Source of the DNA: Rhizocola hellebori
Lineage (GTDB): Bacteria; Actinomycetota; Actinomycetes; Mycobacteriales; Micromonosporaceae
Direction: 5' to 3'
DNA length: 64,000 nt
NCBI RefSeq assembly: GCF_016862955.1
Contig: NZ_BONY01000002.1
Span: 186,001 to 250,000, forward strand
The translations under genes and the position numbers were made by a program. The stretch's first letter is position 1. The number at the start of each line of letters is the position of its first letter. Under the pieces are notes generated by a model. The model ran no database searches. It had not been told where the DNA came from and saw only the letters and a list, made by a program, of their open reading frames with translations. This document shows positions 30,731 to 39,332 of the stretch, in pieces.

Positions 30731-32862
30731 CCACCAGGCTGCGTCCCAACGTCCTGGCGCATCCCTCGCCCACCACCGGACGTTTCCTGCTCCTCGTCGC
30801 CGCCCTGGCCAGCGCCGGGCTGCTGACCGGCTCATCGTTTTACACCATCACGCACCAGGCCGAATTCAGCGCAGCGATGAAGACCTGTCTCGCCGCGATC
30901 AGGGGCCCCGAAGCAACGTCGACGGAGGAGATGTTGGCGCGCGCGGCGCTGGTGACCGAGTGCCTGGCGCCTCAGCAAAGACTCGACGCCATCTACAGCT
31001 TGGCCGGGGCGGTAGCGATCGGTGTGCTTGGCCTCATCGTGATGCTTTTCGTGCCCATGGTTTTGCGACGACGCCGCCGGTTGCGCCCGGCCGGGCCGAA
31101 CATGGCCGCGGCGGTGGCCAGGGTCGGGGAGTTGGCGGCCGAGACCGGGTTACGCAGAGCGCCGACGGTCATGGTGGGCCCAATGGGGCACCGGGACGCG
31201 TTTGTGTTCGGGTTGCCTGGCAGGTACCAGATAGTGCTTCCGATGGCGCTGATGGTCAGATGGCGAAACAGTGAGCTCTTCGATCCCGTTGTCCGGCACG
31301 AGATCGCTCACCTGCGCCGCCACGATGTGCTCATGGCGTGGCTGGCCGCTTCGGTGTGGCTGGCCGCCCCGGCTATTTTCGCTGTGCTGTTGGTGCCGTT
31401 GATGCTCCGATTGGACGCCTCTTTCATTCTCCAATACTCGTGGCGGATGGGTTTGCTGATCGGCCTGGTTTGGCTGGTACGCAGGCAGCTCCTGCGCTCG
31501 CGCGAACACGATGCCGACCTCCATGTCGCGCGGCAGATGCGCGACTGGCGTCCACTGTGGAGGGTGCTCTCCGCAACCGCAGCTCACTCCCAGGTATCCT
31601 GGCGCCGGTGGATCTCCAATCATCCGGGCGCGGCGCATCGGCAACAGGTCCTCGTCGATCCGGCGACCGGGCCGGGAGTGTCCTTTGTCGACGGTCTGGT
31701 CGCCGCATTCCTTGCCGGGCTTCTTTTTCCAGTGCTGGTGCGGGCGGTCGGCGCGGTAACAGACTTCAACTTGGCGCCCATCGTGGCCGCCTTGGCCACC
31801 GGGCCATTGCTCGGGCTCGCGGTGGGCGCCGGGCTGTGGCGGCAGGCGCTGATCGATCACGCGGCCGGCACCAGGCGCTGGCCGGGAGGCGCCGTGATTG
31901 GTGTCGTCACCGGCCTGCTGCTGGCATACTTCACCGAATTCGCCTCCATCATCGGTGATGACGCTCCGGTCAGCTGGCCCACTATCGCGCTGACCGTGGT
32001 GGTGGGCGCCGGCGCGGTCCTGCTCAGCGCGAGCACTGGACGGCTTTGGGCAGACGCCGCCGCAGGGCTGCCCGCCGGGCGCACCACGTGGACGATCGGC
32101 GTGGTCGTCAACGCGCTTTTCTTCGGTATCGCGATCTGGCTTCTCGGCTTTCTTCCGGTGTACCTGGACGTGTTTACGACCGCCGGCGTCGGGCTGGCCT
32201 ACCCGCTGGTGATCCTTGGCGCGATCGTCGCTCCGATCGCCTATCTGGCGATCATCCCGGCCGTGGTCACCATGTATGCCTTGGTGGCAAGGCGCAAGAA
32301 GGCGGATGTTCCGGCGTGGCTCATCGACAGTGCCCACACCGGCATCGCCGACGTGGCCCGCAAGCCTGGTCTCGGCGCGGTGCTGGCCTGCTCGGTGGCA
32401 GCCGGCTTGGTGGCCGCCGCCGGAGTTCTGATGCACCGGTTCGCGGTCGGCCCGCCGGTCGACGATACCGATTCGCTTAGCCGCTATCTGGTGTGGCTGA
32501 GCGCGGGAACCCTGGTGGCCCTTGCCGTTTCGTTCGCTTCCGTGGTGATGATTCCGCGCTCCGGCGGCGCCATCGGCCTGGTCGCGGGCGCCGTCACCGC
32601 GATCACCGCCGGGCTTTTCATCGTGAGCATCAACACCTTCGGCTTCGGCAACATCCTGGACCTCAAGTTCTGGTGGACCACCACGCTGGCGATAACGGCG
32701 CAATGGTTCCTGGGCTACCTGCTGATCCTCCCGCTCGCCCTGGTGACCTGGTTCGCGCCTTGGCGAGACGTGCCGGGCTGGCTTCACACCACGGTCAGCC
32801 TGACCGCGGCCGTGACGACGGCGACTCTGGTGGCGGGCGTCGCCATCGCCGCGTCGGGCTAA
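30727..32862 (+). CDS. Polytopic M48-family membrane metallopeptidase
   Basis: The 711-residue protein has two N-terminal helices, a soluble M48 catalytic domain with the zinc motif HEIAHLRRHD (H191, E192, H195) and the third ligand Glu260 in RSREHDADLH. About ten further helices run to the end. M48 proteins such as HtpX and BlaR-like peptidases cut membrane or exported proteins. The large multi-pass C-terminal half is longer than HtpX and suggests intramembrane sensing. It overlaps the upstream unknown gene by 4 bp. Confidence 0.87.
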   Translation: MTTRLRPNVLAHPSPTTGRFLLLVAALASAGLLTGSSFYTITHQAEFSAAMKTCLAAIRGPEATSTEEMLARAALVTECLAPQQRLDAIYSLAGAVAIGVLGLIVMLFVPMVLRRRRRLRPAGPNMAAAVARVGELAAETGLRRAPTVMVGPMGHRDAFVFGLPGRYQIVLPMALMVRWRNSELFDPVVRHEIAHLRRHDVLMAWLAASVWLAAPAIFAVLLVPLMLRLDASFILQYSWRMGLLIGLVWLVRRQLLRSREHDADLHVARQMRDWRPLWRVLSATAAHSQVSWRRWISNHPGAAHRQQVLVDPATGPGVSFVDGLVAAFLAGLLFPVLVRAVGAVTDFNLAPIVAALATGPLLGLAVGAGLWRQALIDHAAGTRRWPGGAVIGVVTGLLLAYFTEFASIIGDDAPVSWPTIALTVVVGAGAVLLSASTGRLWADAAAGLPAGRTTWTIGVVVNALFFGIAIWLLGFLPVYLDVFTTAGVGLAYPLVILGAIVAPIAYLAIIPAVVTMYALVARRKKADVPAWLIDSAHTGIADVARKPGLGAVLACSVAAGLVAAAGVLMHRFAVGPPVDDTDSLSRYLVWLSAGTLVALAVSFASVVMIPRSGGAIGLVAGAVTAITAGLFIVSINTFGFGNILDLKFWWTTTLAITAQWFLGYLLILPLALVTWFAPWRDVPGWLHTTVSLTAAVTTATLVAGVAIAASG

Positions 32863-32935
32863 CCCGAAACGGCCATGTATCAAAAGCTTCCCGGCCGGCT
32901 CTGGATAGGCAACGAGCCGATTGAGGGAGCACACG

Positions 32936-33700
32936 ATGAACCGACTTGCGCCGTTCCTGGCCGCCTTTGTACTGATCTTCACGAGCGCCGAGTCCTGCGA
33001 TCCGAACCACCCGCCGGCGGGCGGGACCATGACGGTCTCGGCGGTGGGGACGCCCTGTGCCGACAGCGATCTGACGTGCTATCGGCCGTTCCAGATCACG
33101 GTCGACGGAAGAGGTTTCACCTCCGGCTCCCGGCTGAAGGTGTTCCTGCCGCCGTCGGACCAGACGGCCGAGTTCACCGGATTCGTCGTCGGCGGCCTCC
33201 CGCTGACCGTGGGCGCGGACGGCACCTTTCATGTCCAGGCCCGCGTCAACAAATGCCGCACGGTTACCCGTCCGCTCGGCCTCAGGCCGTCGCTGTTCGT
33301 CGTGGCCGACGACCTGTCCGGCACCCGGCAAGCTTTCGCCTTCGCCCCCACCTCGACGGTCATCTGCCAGCCGCCATACGCGGTTCTGGAGCGAACGGGG
33401 CCATGCAATCCCACGATCCTTTGTCCGCGAATGACCAACGACAACGCCACCACGGTCGGACTGCATTGGCAGCCGCCGTCGGTGCACAACGGCTTCTACC
33501 GGATGCGGTACTGGGTGGCCGACGACGAGGCGCACTACACCGAGCACACCTTCGGAGGCGATGTCCGCGACGTCGCCGTGCACAACCTGAGTCCAAACAC
33601 CACCTACGCGTTCACCATGCAGAACTGCACCGAGGCGCCGCTGTTCGGCAAGGACAGCTGCGCCCAGTGGCAGACCGTCGGGGTGGCGGCGCCGAGCTGA
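32936..33700 (+). CDS. Exported protein with C-terminal FN3-like domain
   Basis: The 254-residue protein has a short signal peptide with a possible lipobox-like end (TSAESC) after a hydrophobic core, so it may be a lipoprotein or simply secreted. The middle (about 32-140) has beta strands and one Cys pair. The last 90 residues (TTVGLHWQPPSVHNGFYRMR, then VAVHNLSPNTTYAFTMQNC) resemble a fibronectin type III domain. GAGGGAG upstream supports the ATG at 32936. No enzyme motif is seen. It lies between the M48 operon and the LacI gene. Confidence 0.75.
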   Translation: MNRLAPFLAAFVLIFTSAESCDPNHPPAGGTMTVSAVGTPCADSDLTCYRPFQITVDGRGFTSGSRLKVFLPPSDQTAEFTGFVVGGLPLTVGADGTFHVQARVNKCRTVTRPLGLRPSLFVVADDLSGTRQAFAFAPTSTVICQPPYAVLERTGPCNPTILCPRMTNDNATTVGLHWQPPSVHNGFYRMRYWVADDEAHYTEHTFGGDVRDVAVHNLSPNTTYAFTMQNCTEAPLFGKDSCAQWQTVGVAAPS

Positions 33701-33808
33701 GAATCGGCGGCGGCTGGCGCATGGGCGGGCTGTGCCGCGATGATGGCCGCGTGTGCAGTCACGGATCGTCACCGCAGAGGCCGACGCGACCGGGCATGGC
33801 GTGCAGCC

Positions 33809-34828
33809 GTGCCTAGGTCGGTCGGGGTAAGGGCTACGGTCCGCGACATCGCCGCGGAGACCGGATTGTCGATCGCGACGGTGTCGCGTGTGCTCAACGG
33901 GGCGGCCAACGTCGCCCCGCACACGCGTGATCTGGTGCTGCAGGCGGTGCAGCGACGTGGGGACAAAGGCCCGCTGCGCCGCGGCGAGCTGCCGCCCACG
34001 GGCGGCGCGGTATACGTGCGGTGCCCGTATATGCTCACCGACTACTTCGGGCTGATCGTCAGCTCGATCGCGGAGACCATCGAGCTGCATGGGCGGCAGA
34101 TGGTGCTCAACGCCGGGGAGGCCGCGCAGGGGGCGGCGGTGCTGGCCGGGCTGGGTGAGCGGCCGGAGCTGGCGGGGGCGATCCTGATCCTGCCGCCCGA
34201 GCCGCCGGAAGACCTGGTCCGGCTGCGCGATCGGCAGTTCCCGTTCGTGGTGATCGACCCGCGCACGCCGCCGCCGCGGGACATCGTGACGGTGTCCGCA
34301 GCGCATTTCTCCGGGGCGCGGCGCCTGATGTCGCACCTGGTGGAGCTGGGGCATCGCCGGGTGGGCATCATCGGCGGGCCGCCGGAGTGGCTGGCCAACG
34401 ACGCCCGCATGGCCGGGTACGTCGCCCCGCTCGCCGATGCCGGCGTGCTGCCCTCGCCGGAGCTGGTACGCCACGTCTCCGAGCCGAACACCGAGAACGG
34501 TTACCGGGCCGCGGGCGAGCTGCTCGACCTTCCGCACCGGCCCACGGCACTGGTCGCGTTCAACGACAAGATGGCGGTCGGCGCTCTGGCCGCGGCGGCC
34601 GAGCGTGGGCTTCGCGTGCCGCACGATCTTTCGGTCGCCGGCTTCGACGACATCGATGTGAGCCGGGCGACCTCACCGCTGCTGACCACGGTGCGCCAGC
34701 CGTTGCAGGAGATGGGCCGGATGGCGGTGACGATGCTGATGCGGCTGCTGGATCGGCACACCCTGGAAGCGGTGCACGTCTCGCTGGGTACCGAGCTGGT
34801 CATCCGCGACTCCACCGCGCGCGTTTAG
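33809..34828 (+). CDS. LacI family regulator with a shortened or altered hinge
   Basis: The 339-residue protein has an intact helix-turn-helix (ATVRDIAAETGLSIATVSRV) and ligand core (LVELGHRRVGIIGGPPEW, LSVAGFDDIDVSRATSPLLT, TVRQPLQEMG). After the recognition helix, though, the usual hinge sequence (LGYxPNxxAR) is replaced by QRRGDKGPLRRGELPP. This may change how it bends minor-groove DNA. It is 217 bp upstream of the GH30 gene in the same direction, and three related TTTCAT/GTTACA elements lie between. It probably regulates the GH30 operon. The GTG at 33809 is chosen; an in-frame start at 33740 adds a basic, unconserved leader. Confidence 0.88.
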   Translation: MPRSVGVRATVRDIAAETGLSIATVSRVLNGAANVAPHTRDLVLQAVQRRGDKGPLRRGELPPTGGAVYVRCPYMLTDYFGLIVSSIAETIELHGRQMVLNAGEAAQGAAVLAGLGERPELAGAILILPPEPPEDLVRLRDRQFPFVVIDPRTPPPRDIVTVSAAHFSGARRLMSHLVELGHRRVGIIGGPPEWLANDARMAGYVAPLADAGVLPSPELVRHVSEPNTENGYRAAGELLDLPHRPTALVAFNDKMAVGALAAAAERGLRVPHDLSVAGFDDIDVSRATSPLLTTVRQPLQEMGRMAVTMLMRLLDRHTLEAVHVSLGTELVIRDSTARV

Positions 34829-34959
34829 TTTCATTTTGTTACAACGCTTCCGGGCCGGTCACGGCTGCCTCCGCATGCACGCTCGAGGTCTTGACAGGAA
34901 AGAAAGTTACATATTTCATTGCTGATAGGTGACCTCGCATTTTGTTTCATTTGTTACAT
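34829..34959. promoter_or_regulatory. Three related TTTCAT...GTTACA elements upstream of the GH30 operon
   Basis: TTTCATTTTGTTACAA (34829-34844) and TTTCATTTGTTACAT (34945-34959) are near-identical direct repeats. GTTACATATTTCAT (34906-34919) has the same two words in the reverse order. They are AT-rich islands between the LacI stop and the GH30 start. A TTGACA at 34891-34896 could be the -35 box. They are good operator candidates for the LacI protein or another sugar-responsive regulator. Confidence 0.5.
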
Positions 34960-35045
34960 CGGTCTCCCTGAGTACCTAGAACCTCCGTGCCGGGTCGGCG
35001 GCCCGGGTCCCGGCGCGCTCCAACTTGTCGAAAGGAGGGTCCCGC

Positions 35046-36944
35046 GTGTTCCGTCCCCGATCAGCGTGGACCATCGCCTTCGCCGCCGCGCTCCTGGCGG
35101 CTGGCACCGTGATCGCTACCTCCGCACAGGCCGCCAACGAGACCGTCGGCGTCTGGCTCACCACCACCTCCGACTCCGGTGGCCGCAATGTCACCCGTGG
35201 CCTGCAGCAGCAGGCCAACATCGCCTTCGGCCCCGCCGGCGGAAGCGCCAGCCACACCATCAACGTCAACGAGGGCACCACCTATCAGGTCTTCGAGGGC
35301 GGCGGCGCGTCGATCACCGACACCACGGCCTACCTGCTGCGCGGTGGACCGATCAGCGCGGCCACCCGCGACCAGGTGATGAGCAAGCTGTTCTCCCCCA
35401 CCGCGGGCATCGGATTGTCGTTCGTGCGCAACCCGATCGGCGCCTCCGACCTGTCCCGGCCGGGCATGGTGTCGCTCGACGACACCTGCTGCAACCTCAA
35501 TGACTTCGGCGCCAACGGTTACGACACCAACGTGCGGCTGCTGACCCAGCAGGCCAAGCAGCTCAATCCGGCCCTGCGCATCAAAGGCGTGCCGTGGAGC
35601 GCTCCGGGATGGATGAAGGACAACGGCCGGATGGACCAGATGGGCTGGCTCAAGTTCGAGTACTACCCGATGTACGCGCAGTATCTGGTCCGCTATATCC
35701 AGAGCTACCAGGCCATCGGCGTGCCGGTGAACTACATCTCGGTGCAGAACGAGCCCAACTGCTGCCAGGCGGGCAACCCGACGGCGATGACCTATCCCGG
35801 GATGAGCTGGAACTCCTCAGGCCTGACCGAGCTCATCAAAAACCATGTCTACCCGGCGTTCCGGGCCGCGGGCATCACCACCAAGGTGCTGATCCACGAC
35901 TGGAACTACGGCGATTACGCGAACATGAGCGCGCCGACCCTGGCCGACACCGGCATCCGCAACGACCCGCTCTTCGGCGGCATCGCTTGGCACGGCTACT
36001 TCGGCGACCCCGCCGTGGGCAGCCAGGTGCACAACCAGTACCCAGCGGTGAAGCAATTCAGTACCGAACACTCCGGGGGTACCTGGATCGGCAATCAGCA
36101 CAACGAAGACCTGGCCGATATCGTCAACTACGCCCGCAACTGGAGCGGCAGCCTCGTCAAGTGGAGTCTGGCGCTCAACCAGAACATGGGCCCGCACAAC
36201 GGCGGCTGCGGCACGTGCACCGGCCTGATCACCGTGCAGGAGGGCGGCTCGCGCGCCGGGCAGGTCGACTACACGATCGAGTACTACACCACCGGGCACC
36301 TGACCAAATTCGTCAAACCGGGCGCCGTGCGCATCGACTCGACGGCCAACGGCACCATCCAGAACGTCGCCTGGCGCAACCCGGACGGGTCCAAGGCGCT
36401 GATCGCCCACAACGGCGGCACCTCAGCCCAGTCGATGCGGGTCAACTGGAACGGCCAGTCCTTTGTGTACACCATGCCCGCTCGCACCACCGCCACGTTC
36501 ACGTGGCAGAACAACACCTCCACCCCGCCGACCTCACCGCCCCCCAGCAACCCGCCCGGCGGCACCAGCCCGATCGTCGGCCTGGCCGGCAAATGCGTGG
36601 ACGTGGCTGGAGCCGCGACCGCGAACGGCACCGCCGTGCAGCTTTACACCTGCAACGGCACCACGGCACAGTCGTGGACCCGCAACACCGACGGCACCCT
36701 GCGCGCGCTGGGCAAGTGCCTGGACATCAGCGGGCCCAGCACCGCCGACGGCACGGTGACCCACCTGTGGGACTGCCACACCGGCACCTCCCAGAAGTGG
36801 ACCTACAACGCTTCCACTCAGCAGTTCGTCAACCAGTTCGCCAACAAGTGCCTCGACGTCACCGGCAACAACTCCGCCGACGGCACGCGCCTGCAGATCT
36901 GGACCTGCACCACCGGCGCGAACCAGAGGTGGACATTCTCATGA
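35046..36944 (+). CDS. Secreted GH30 glycosidase with C-terminal ricin-B lectin
   Basis: The 632-residue enzyme has a signal peptide ending AQA/AN (about 30), a GH30 barrel with its side beta domain (about 35-490), a Thr/Pro linker (TSTPPTSPPPSNPPGG) and a ricin-B beta-trefoil (about 508-632) with three QxW motifs (AQSWTR, SQKWTY, NQRWTF). The acid/base Glu is about 236 (ISVQNEPN) and the nucleophile about 341 (FSTEHSGG). GH30 members include endo-beta-1,6-galactanases, glucanases and xylanases; galactanase would fit the nearby GH42 locus but is inference. A strong AAAGGAGGG precedes the GTG at 35046. The stop overlaps the next gene start (ATGA). Confidence 0.92.
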   Translation: MFRPRSAWTIAFAAALLAAGTVIATSAQAANETVGVWLTTTSDSGGRNVTRGLQQQANIAFGPAGGSASHTINVNEGTTYQVFEGGGASITDTTAYLLRGGPISAATRDQVMSKLFSPTAGIGLSFVRNPIGASDLSRPGMVSLDDTCCNLNDFGANGYDTNVRLLTQQAKQLNPALRIKGVPWSAPGWMKDNGRMDQMGWLKFEYYPMYAQYLVRYIQSYQAIGVPVNYISVQNEPNCCQAGNPTAMTYPGMSWNSSGLTELIKNHVYPAFRAAGITTKVLIHDWNYGDYANMSAPTLADTGIRNDPLFGGIAWHGYFGDPAVGSQVHNQYPAVKQFSTEHSGGTWIGNQHNEDLADIVNYARNWSGSLVKWSLALNQNMGPHNGGCGTCTGLITVQEGGSRAGQVDYTIEYYTTGHLTKFVKPGAVRIDSTANGTIQNVAWRNPDGSKALIAHNGGTSAQSMRVNWNGQSFVYTMPARTTATFTWQNNTSTPPTSPPPSNPPGGTSPIVGLAGKCVDVAGAATANGTAVQLYTCNGTTAQSWTRNTDGTLRALGKCLDISGPSTADGTVTHLWDCHTGTSQKWTYNASTQQFVNQFANKCLDVTGNNSADGTRLQIWTCTTGANQRWTFS

Positions 36945-39154
36945 GGCCACGCGTTCTCATCACCGCACTCACCGCGTCATTGCTCGCCGGGCTCGGCACG
37001 GCCGTCGTGGTCGTGCTCGGCGTCCCGGCGGCACAGGCCGCGGTGGTGTCCGGGACCACGTACACGGTGGTAAATAAGGCAAACGGCAAGTGCGTGGACG
37101 CGCGCGCGGCGGCCAGCGCCAACGGCACCGCGGTGCAGCAGTTCGCCTGCAACGGCACAGCCGCGCAGCAATGGCGCTTCGACGCCACCAGCGGCGGCTA
37201 CTTCCGGGCCGGCACAGCGCCCAACGTCAACCAGGTATGGGACGTCTCCAACGTCTCGACCGCCGACAACGCCGCGATTCACCTGTGGCTCTATGGCGGC
37301 GGAAACAACCAGCAATGGCAGCCGGTGCAGGAGGCCGACGGGGCCTACCATTTCGTCAGCCGCCACAGCGGCAGGTGTCTGGACGTGCCCGGCGCCTCGA
37401 CCGCCGACAGCGTGCAGCTGGTTCAGTTCACCTGCAACGGAACTGGAGCGCAGTCATTCTTCCTCAATCCCGTCGGCGGCCCGCAGCCGACTCAGAGCAC
37501 CGTGCCGCCTAACCCCGGCAACCCCGACCTCGGCCCGAACGTGCGGATCTTCGACCCGTCGATGTCCGCGGCGACCATCCAGAGCCAGCTGAACACTGTC
37601 TTCAATGGACAGCAGACCAACCAGTTCGGCCAGCAACGTTACGCGCTGATGTTCAAACCGGGCAGTTACAACGTCAACGTCAACGTCGGTTTCTACACGC
37701 AGGTGCTGGGTCTGGGCCTGTCGCCGGACGCGGTGAACATCAACGGCGCGGTGCATGTCGAGGCCGACTGGTTCCCACCCAACAACGCCACCCAGAACTT
37801 CTGGCGCGGAGCGGAGAATCTGTCGGTGACCCCGACCGGCGGCACCGACCGCTGGGCCGTGTCGCAGGCTGCGCCCTACCGGCGCATGCACGTGCGCGGC
37901 AACCTGGTCCTCGACGACGGGGGCTGGGCCAGCGGTGGCTGGTTCTCCGACGTCAAGGTCGACGGTCAGGTGAATTCGGGCTCCCAGCAGCAATGGATCT
38001 CCCGTAACTCTCAGTTCGGCAGCTGGGCCGGCTCCAACTGGAACATGGTGTTCGTCGGCACGCAGGGCGCGCCGGGCAACACCTTCCCCAGCCCGCCATA
38101 CACCAATGTCGGTGCGACGCCGGTGGTGCGGGAAAAGCCCTTCCTTTACGTTGACAGCAGCGGCGGGTACCAGGTCTTCGTGCCTTCCTTGCGCAGCAAC
38201 AGCTCCGGCACCACCTGGGCGGCCGGCACCGCGGCGGGAACCTCGCTGCCGATCAGCCAGTTCCACATCGTGAAGGCGGGCGCGACCGCCGCCTCCATCA
38301 ATGCGGCCCTGGCCGCCGGGCAGAATCTGTTGTTCACCCCGGGCGTGTACCACGTCAACGACACCATCCGGATCACCCGGCCGGACACCGTCGTGTTAGG
38401 ACTCGGGCTGGCCACCATCGTCCCCGACAACGGGGTCATGGCGATGTCGGTCTCCGATGTGGACGGTGTCAAGCTGGCCGGCCTGCTGATCGACGCGGGC
38501 GGCACCAACTCGGCCACGCTGATGCAGGTAGGCCCGGCCGGCTCGGGCGCGAGCCACGCCGCCAACCCGACCTCGCTGCACGACGTCTTCTTCCGCATCG
38601 GCGGCGCGGGCGTCGGCAAGGCCACCACGAGCCTGGTCATCAACAGCCACAACGTGATCGGCGACCACACCTGGATCTGGCGGGCCGACCACGGCTCGGG
38701 CGTCGGGTGGAACAGCAACACCGCCGACACCGGGCTGGTGGTCAACGGCAACAACATCACGTTCTACGGCCTGTTCGTCGAGCACTACCAGAAGTATCAG
38801 GTCATCTGGAACGGCAACGGCGGGCGCACCTACTTCTTCCAGAACGAGATGCCCTACGACCCGCCCAACCAGGCGGGCTGGATGAACGGGACCACCCGCG
38901 GCTACGCCGCTTACAAGGTGGCCAACACGGTCACCAGCCACGAGGCGTGGGGCCTGGGCAGCTACTGCTTCTTCAACGTCAACCCGGCCGTGGTGGCCGA
39001 GCGGGCGTTCGAAGTGCCGGCCTCGGGCACCCGTTTCCACGACATGGTGACCGTCTCGCTCGGCGGAACGGGCACCATCAACCGAGTGATCAACAACGTC
39101 GGCGGGACGGCCAACTCCGGCACCAACGTCGTGAACCTGGTCAGCGGCCCGTAA
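36941..39154 (+). CDS. Secreted ricin-B lectin plus right-handed beta-helix protein
   Basis: The 737-residue protein has a signal peptide ending AQA/AV (about 34), a ricin-B trefoil (about 38-175, QQWRF, QQWQP and a degenerate third repeat) and a short Pro linker. The C-terminal part of about 550 residues has pectate-lyase-superfamily character: GFYTQVLGLGLSPDAVNING, then DTVVLGLGLATIVPDNGVMA, DVDGVKLAGLLIDAGG and NSHNVIGDHTWIWRADHG. Databases often give relatives of this architecture vague names. A polysaccharide lyase or glycosidase role, possibly GH55-like fold, is inference. It overlaps the GH30 gene by 4 bp, so the two should be made in fixed ratio and act on the same polymer. Confidence 0.82.
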   Translation: MRPRVLITALTASLLAGLGTAVVVVLGVPAAQAAVVSGTTYTVVNKANGKCVDARAAASANGTAVQQFACNGTAAQQWRFDATSGGYFRAGTAPNVNQVWDVSNVSTADNAAIHLWLYGGGNNQQWQPVQEADGAYHFVSRHSGRCLDVPGASTADSVQLVQFTCNGTGAQSFFLNPVGGPQPTQSTVPPNPGNPDLGPNVRIFDPSMSAATIQSQLNTVFNGQQTNQFGQQRYALMFKPGSYNVNVNVGFYTQVLGLGLSPDAVNINGAVHVEADWFPPNNATQNFWRGAENLSVTPTGGTDRWAVSQAAPYRRMHVRGNLVLDDGGWASGGWFSDVKVDGQVNSGSQQQWISRNSQFGSWAGSNWNMVFVGTQGAPGNTFPSPPYTNVGATPVVREKPFLYVDSSGGYQVFVPSLRSNSSGTTWAAGTAAGTSLPISQFHIVKAGATAASINAALAAGQNLLFTPGVYHVNDTIRITRPDTVVLGLGLATIVPDNGVMAMSVSDVDGVKLAGLLIDAGGTNSATLMQVGPAGSGASHAANPTSLHDVFFRIGGAGVGKATTSLVINSHNVIGDHTWIWRADHGSGVGWNSNTADTGLVVNGNNITFYGLFVEHYQKYQVIWNGNGGRTYFFQNEMPYDPPNQAGWMNGTTRGYAAYKVANTVTSHEAWGLGSYCFFNVNPAVVAERAFEVPASGTRFHDMVTVSLGGTGTINRVINNVGGTANSGTNVVNLVSGP

Positions 39155-39248
39155 GAGCGCCCGCGCGACCACCAGCAAGCCCCCGCCGTCCGGCGCGAGC
39201 ACAGCCCGGGCGGCGGGTGATCTCCGCCAGGCAGGGGCATTGCGACGT

Positions 39249-39263
39249 GTCGATAGTATCGAC
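39249..39263. promoter_or_regulatory. 15-bp palindrome upstream of the STAND ATPase pair
   Basis: GTCGATAGTATCGAC is a perfect dyad around a central G, 69 bp before the ATG of the first STAND gene and 94 bp after the beta-helix gene stop. It is a candidate operator for the STAND operon. The half-site GTCGATA also occurs upstream of the PadR gene at 4776. Confidence 0.5.
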
Positions 39264-39332
39264 TATGCGTAGCGTCATCGGCGATGCGACGCAGGTCGGT
39301 CGGATGCCCCTACCGGGAGCGGAGCTCGACAT

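Noticed and set aside
31150-33030. 626-codon minus-strand frame opposite the M48 gene
   Set aside because: Antisense shadow with low-complexity charged sequence; the plus strand carries the M48 zinc motif and membrane helices.
32795-34624. 609-codon minus-strand frame opposite the FN3-like and LacI genes
   Set aside because: Antisense to a protein with a signal peptide and a LacI protein with clear helix-turn-helix; no domain in the shadow.
35594-36940. Plus-strand frame inside the GH30 gene that continues into the beta-helix gene
   Set aside because: The part within the GH30 gene is an out-of-frame reading; only the segment from the ATG at 36941 is the real gene.
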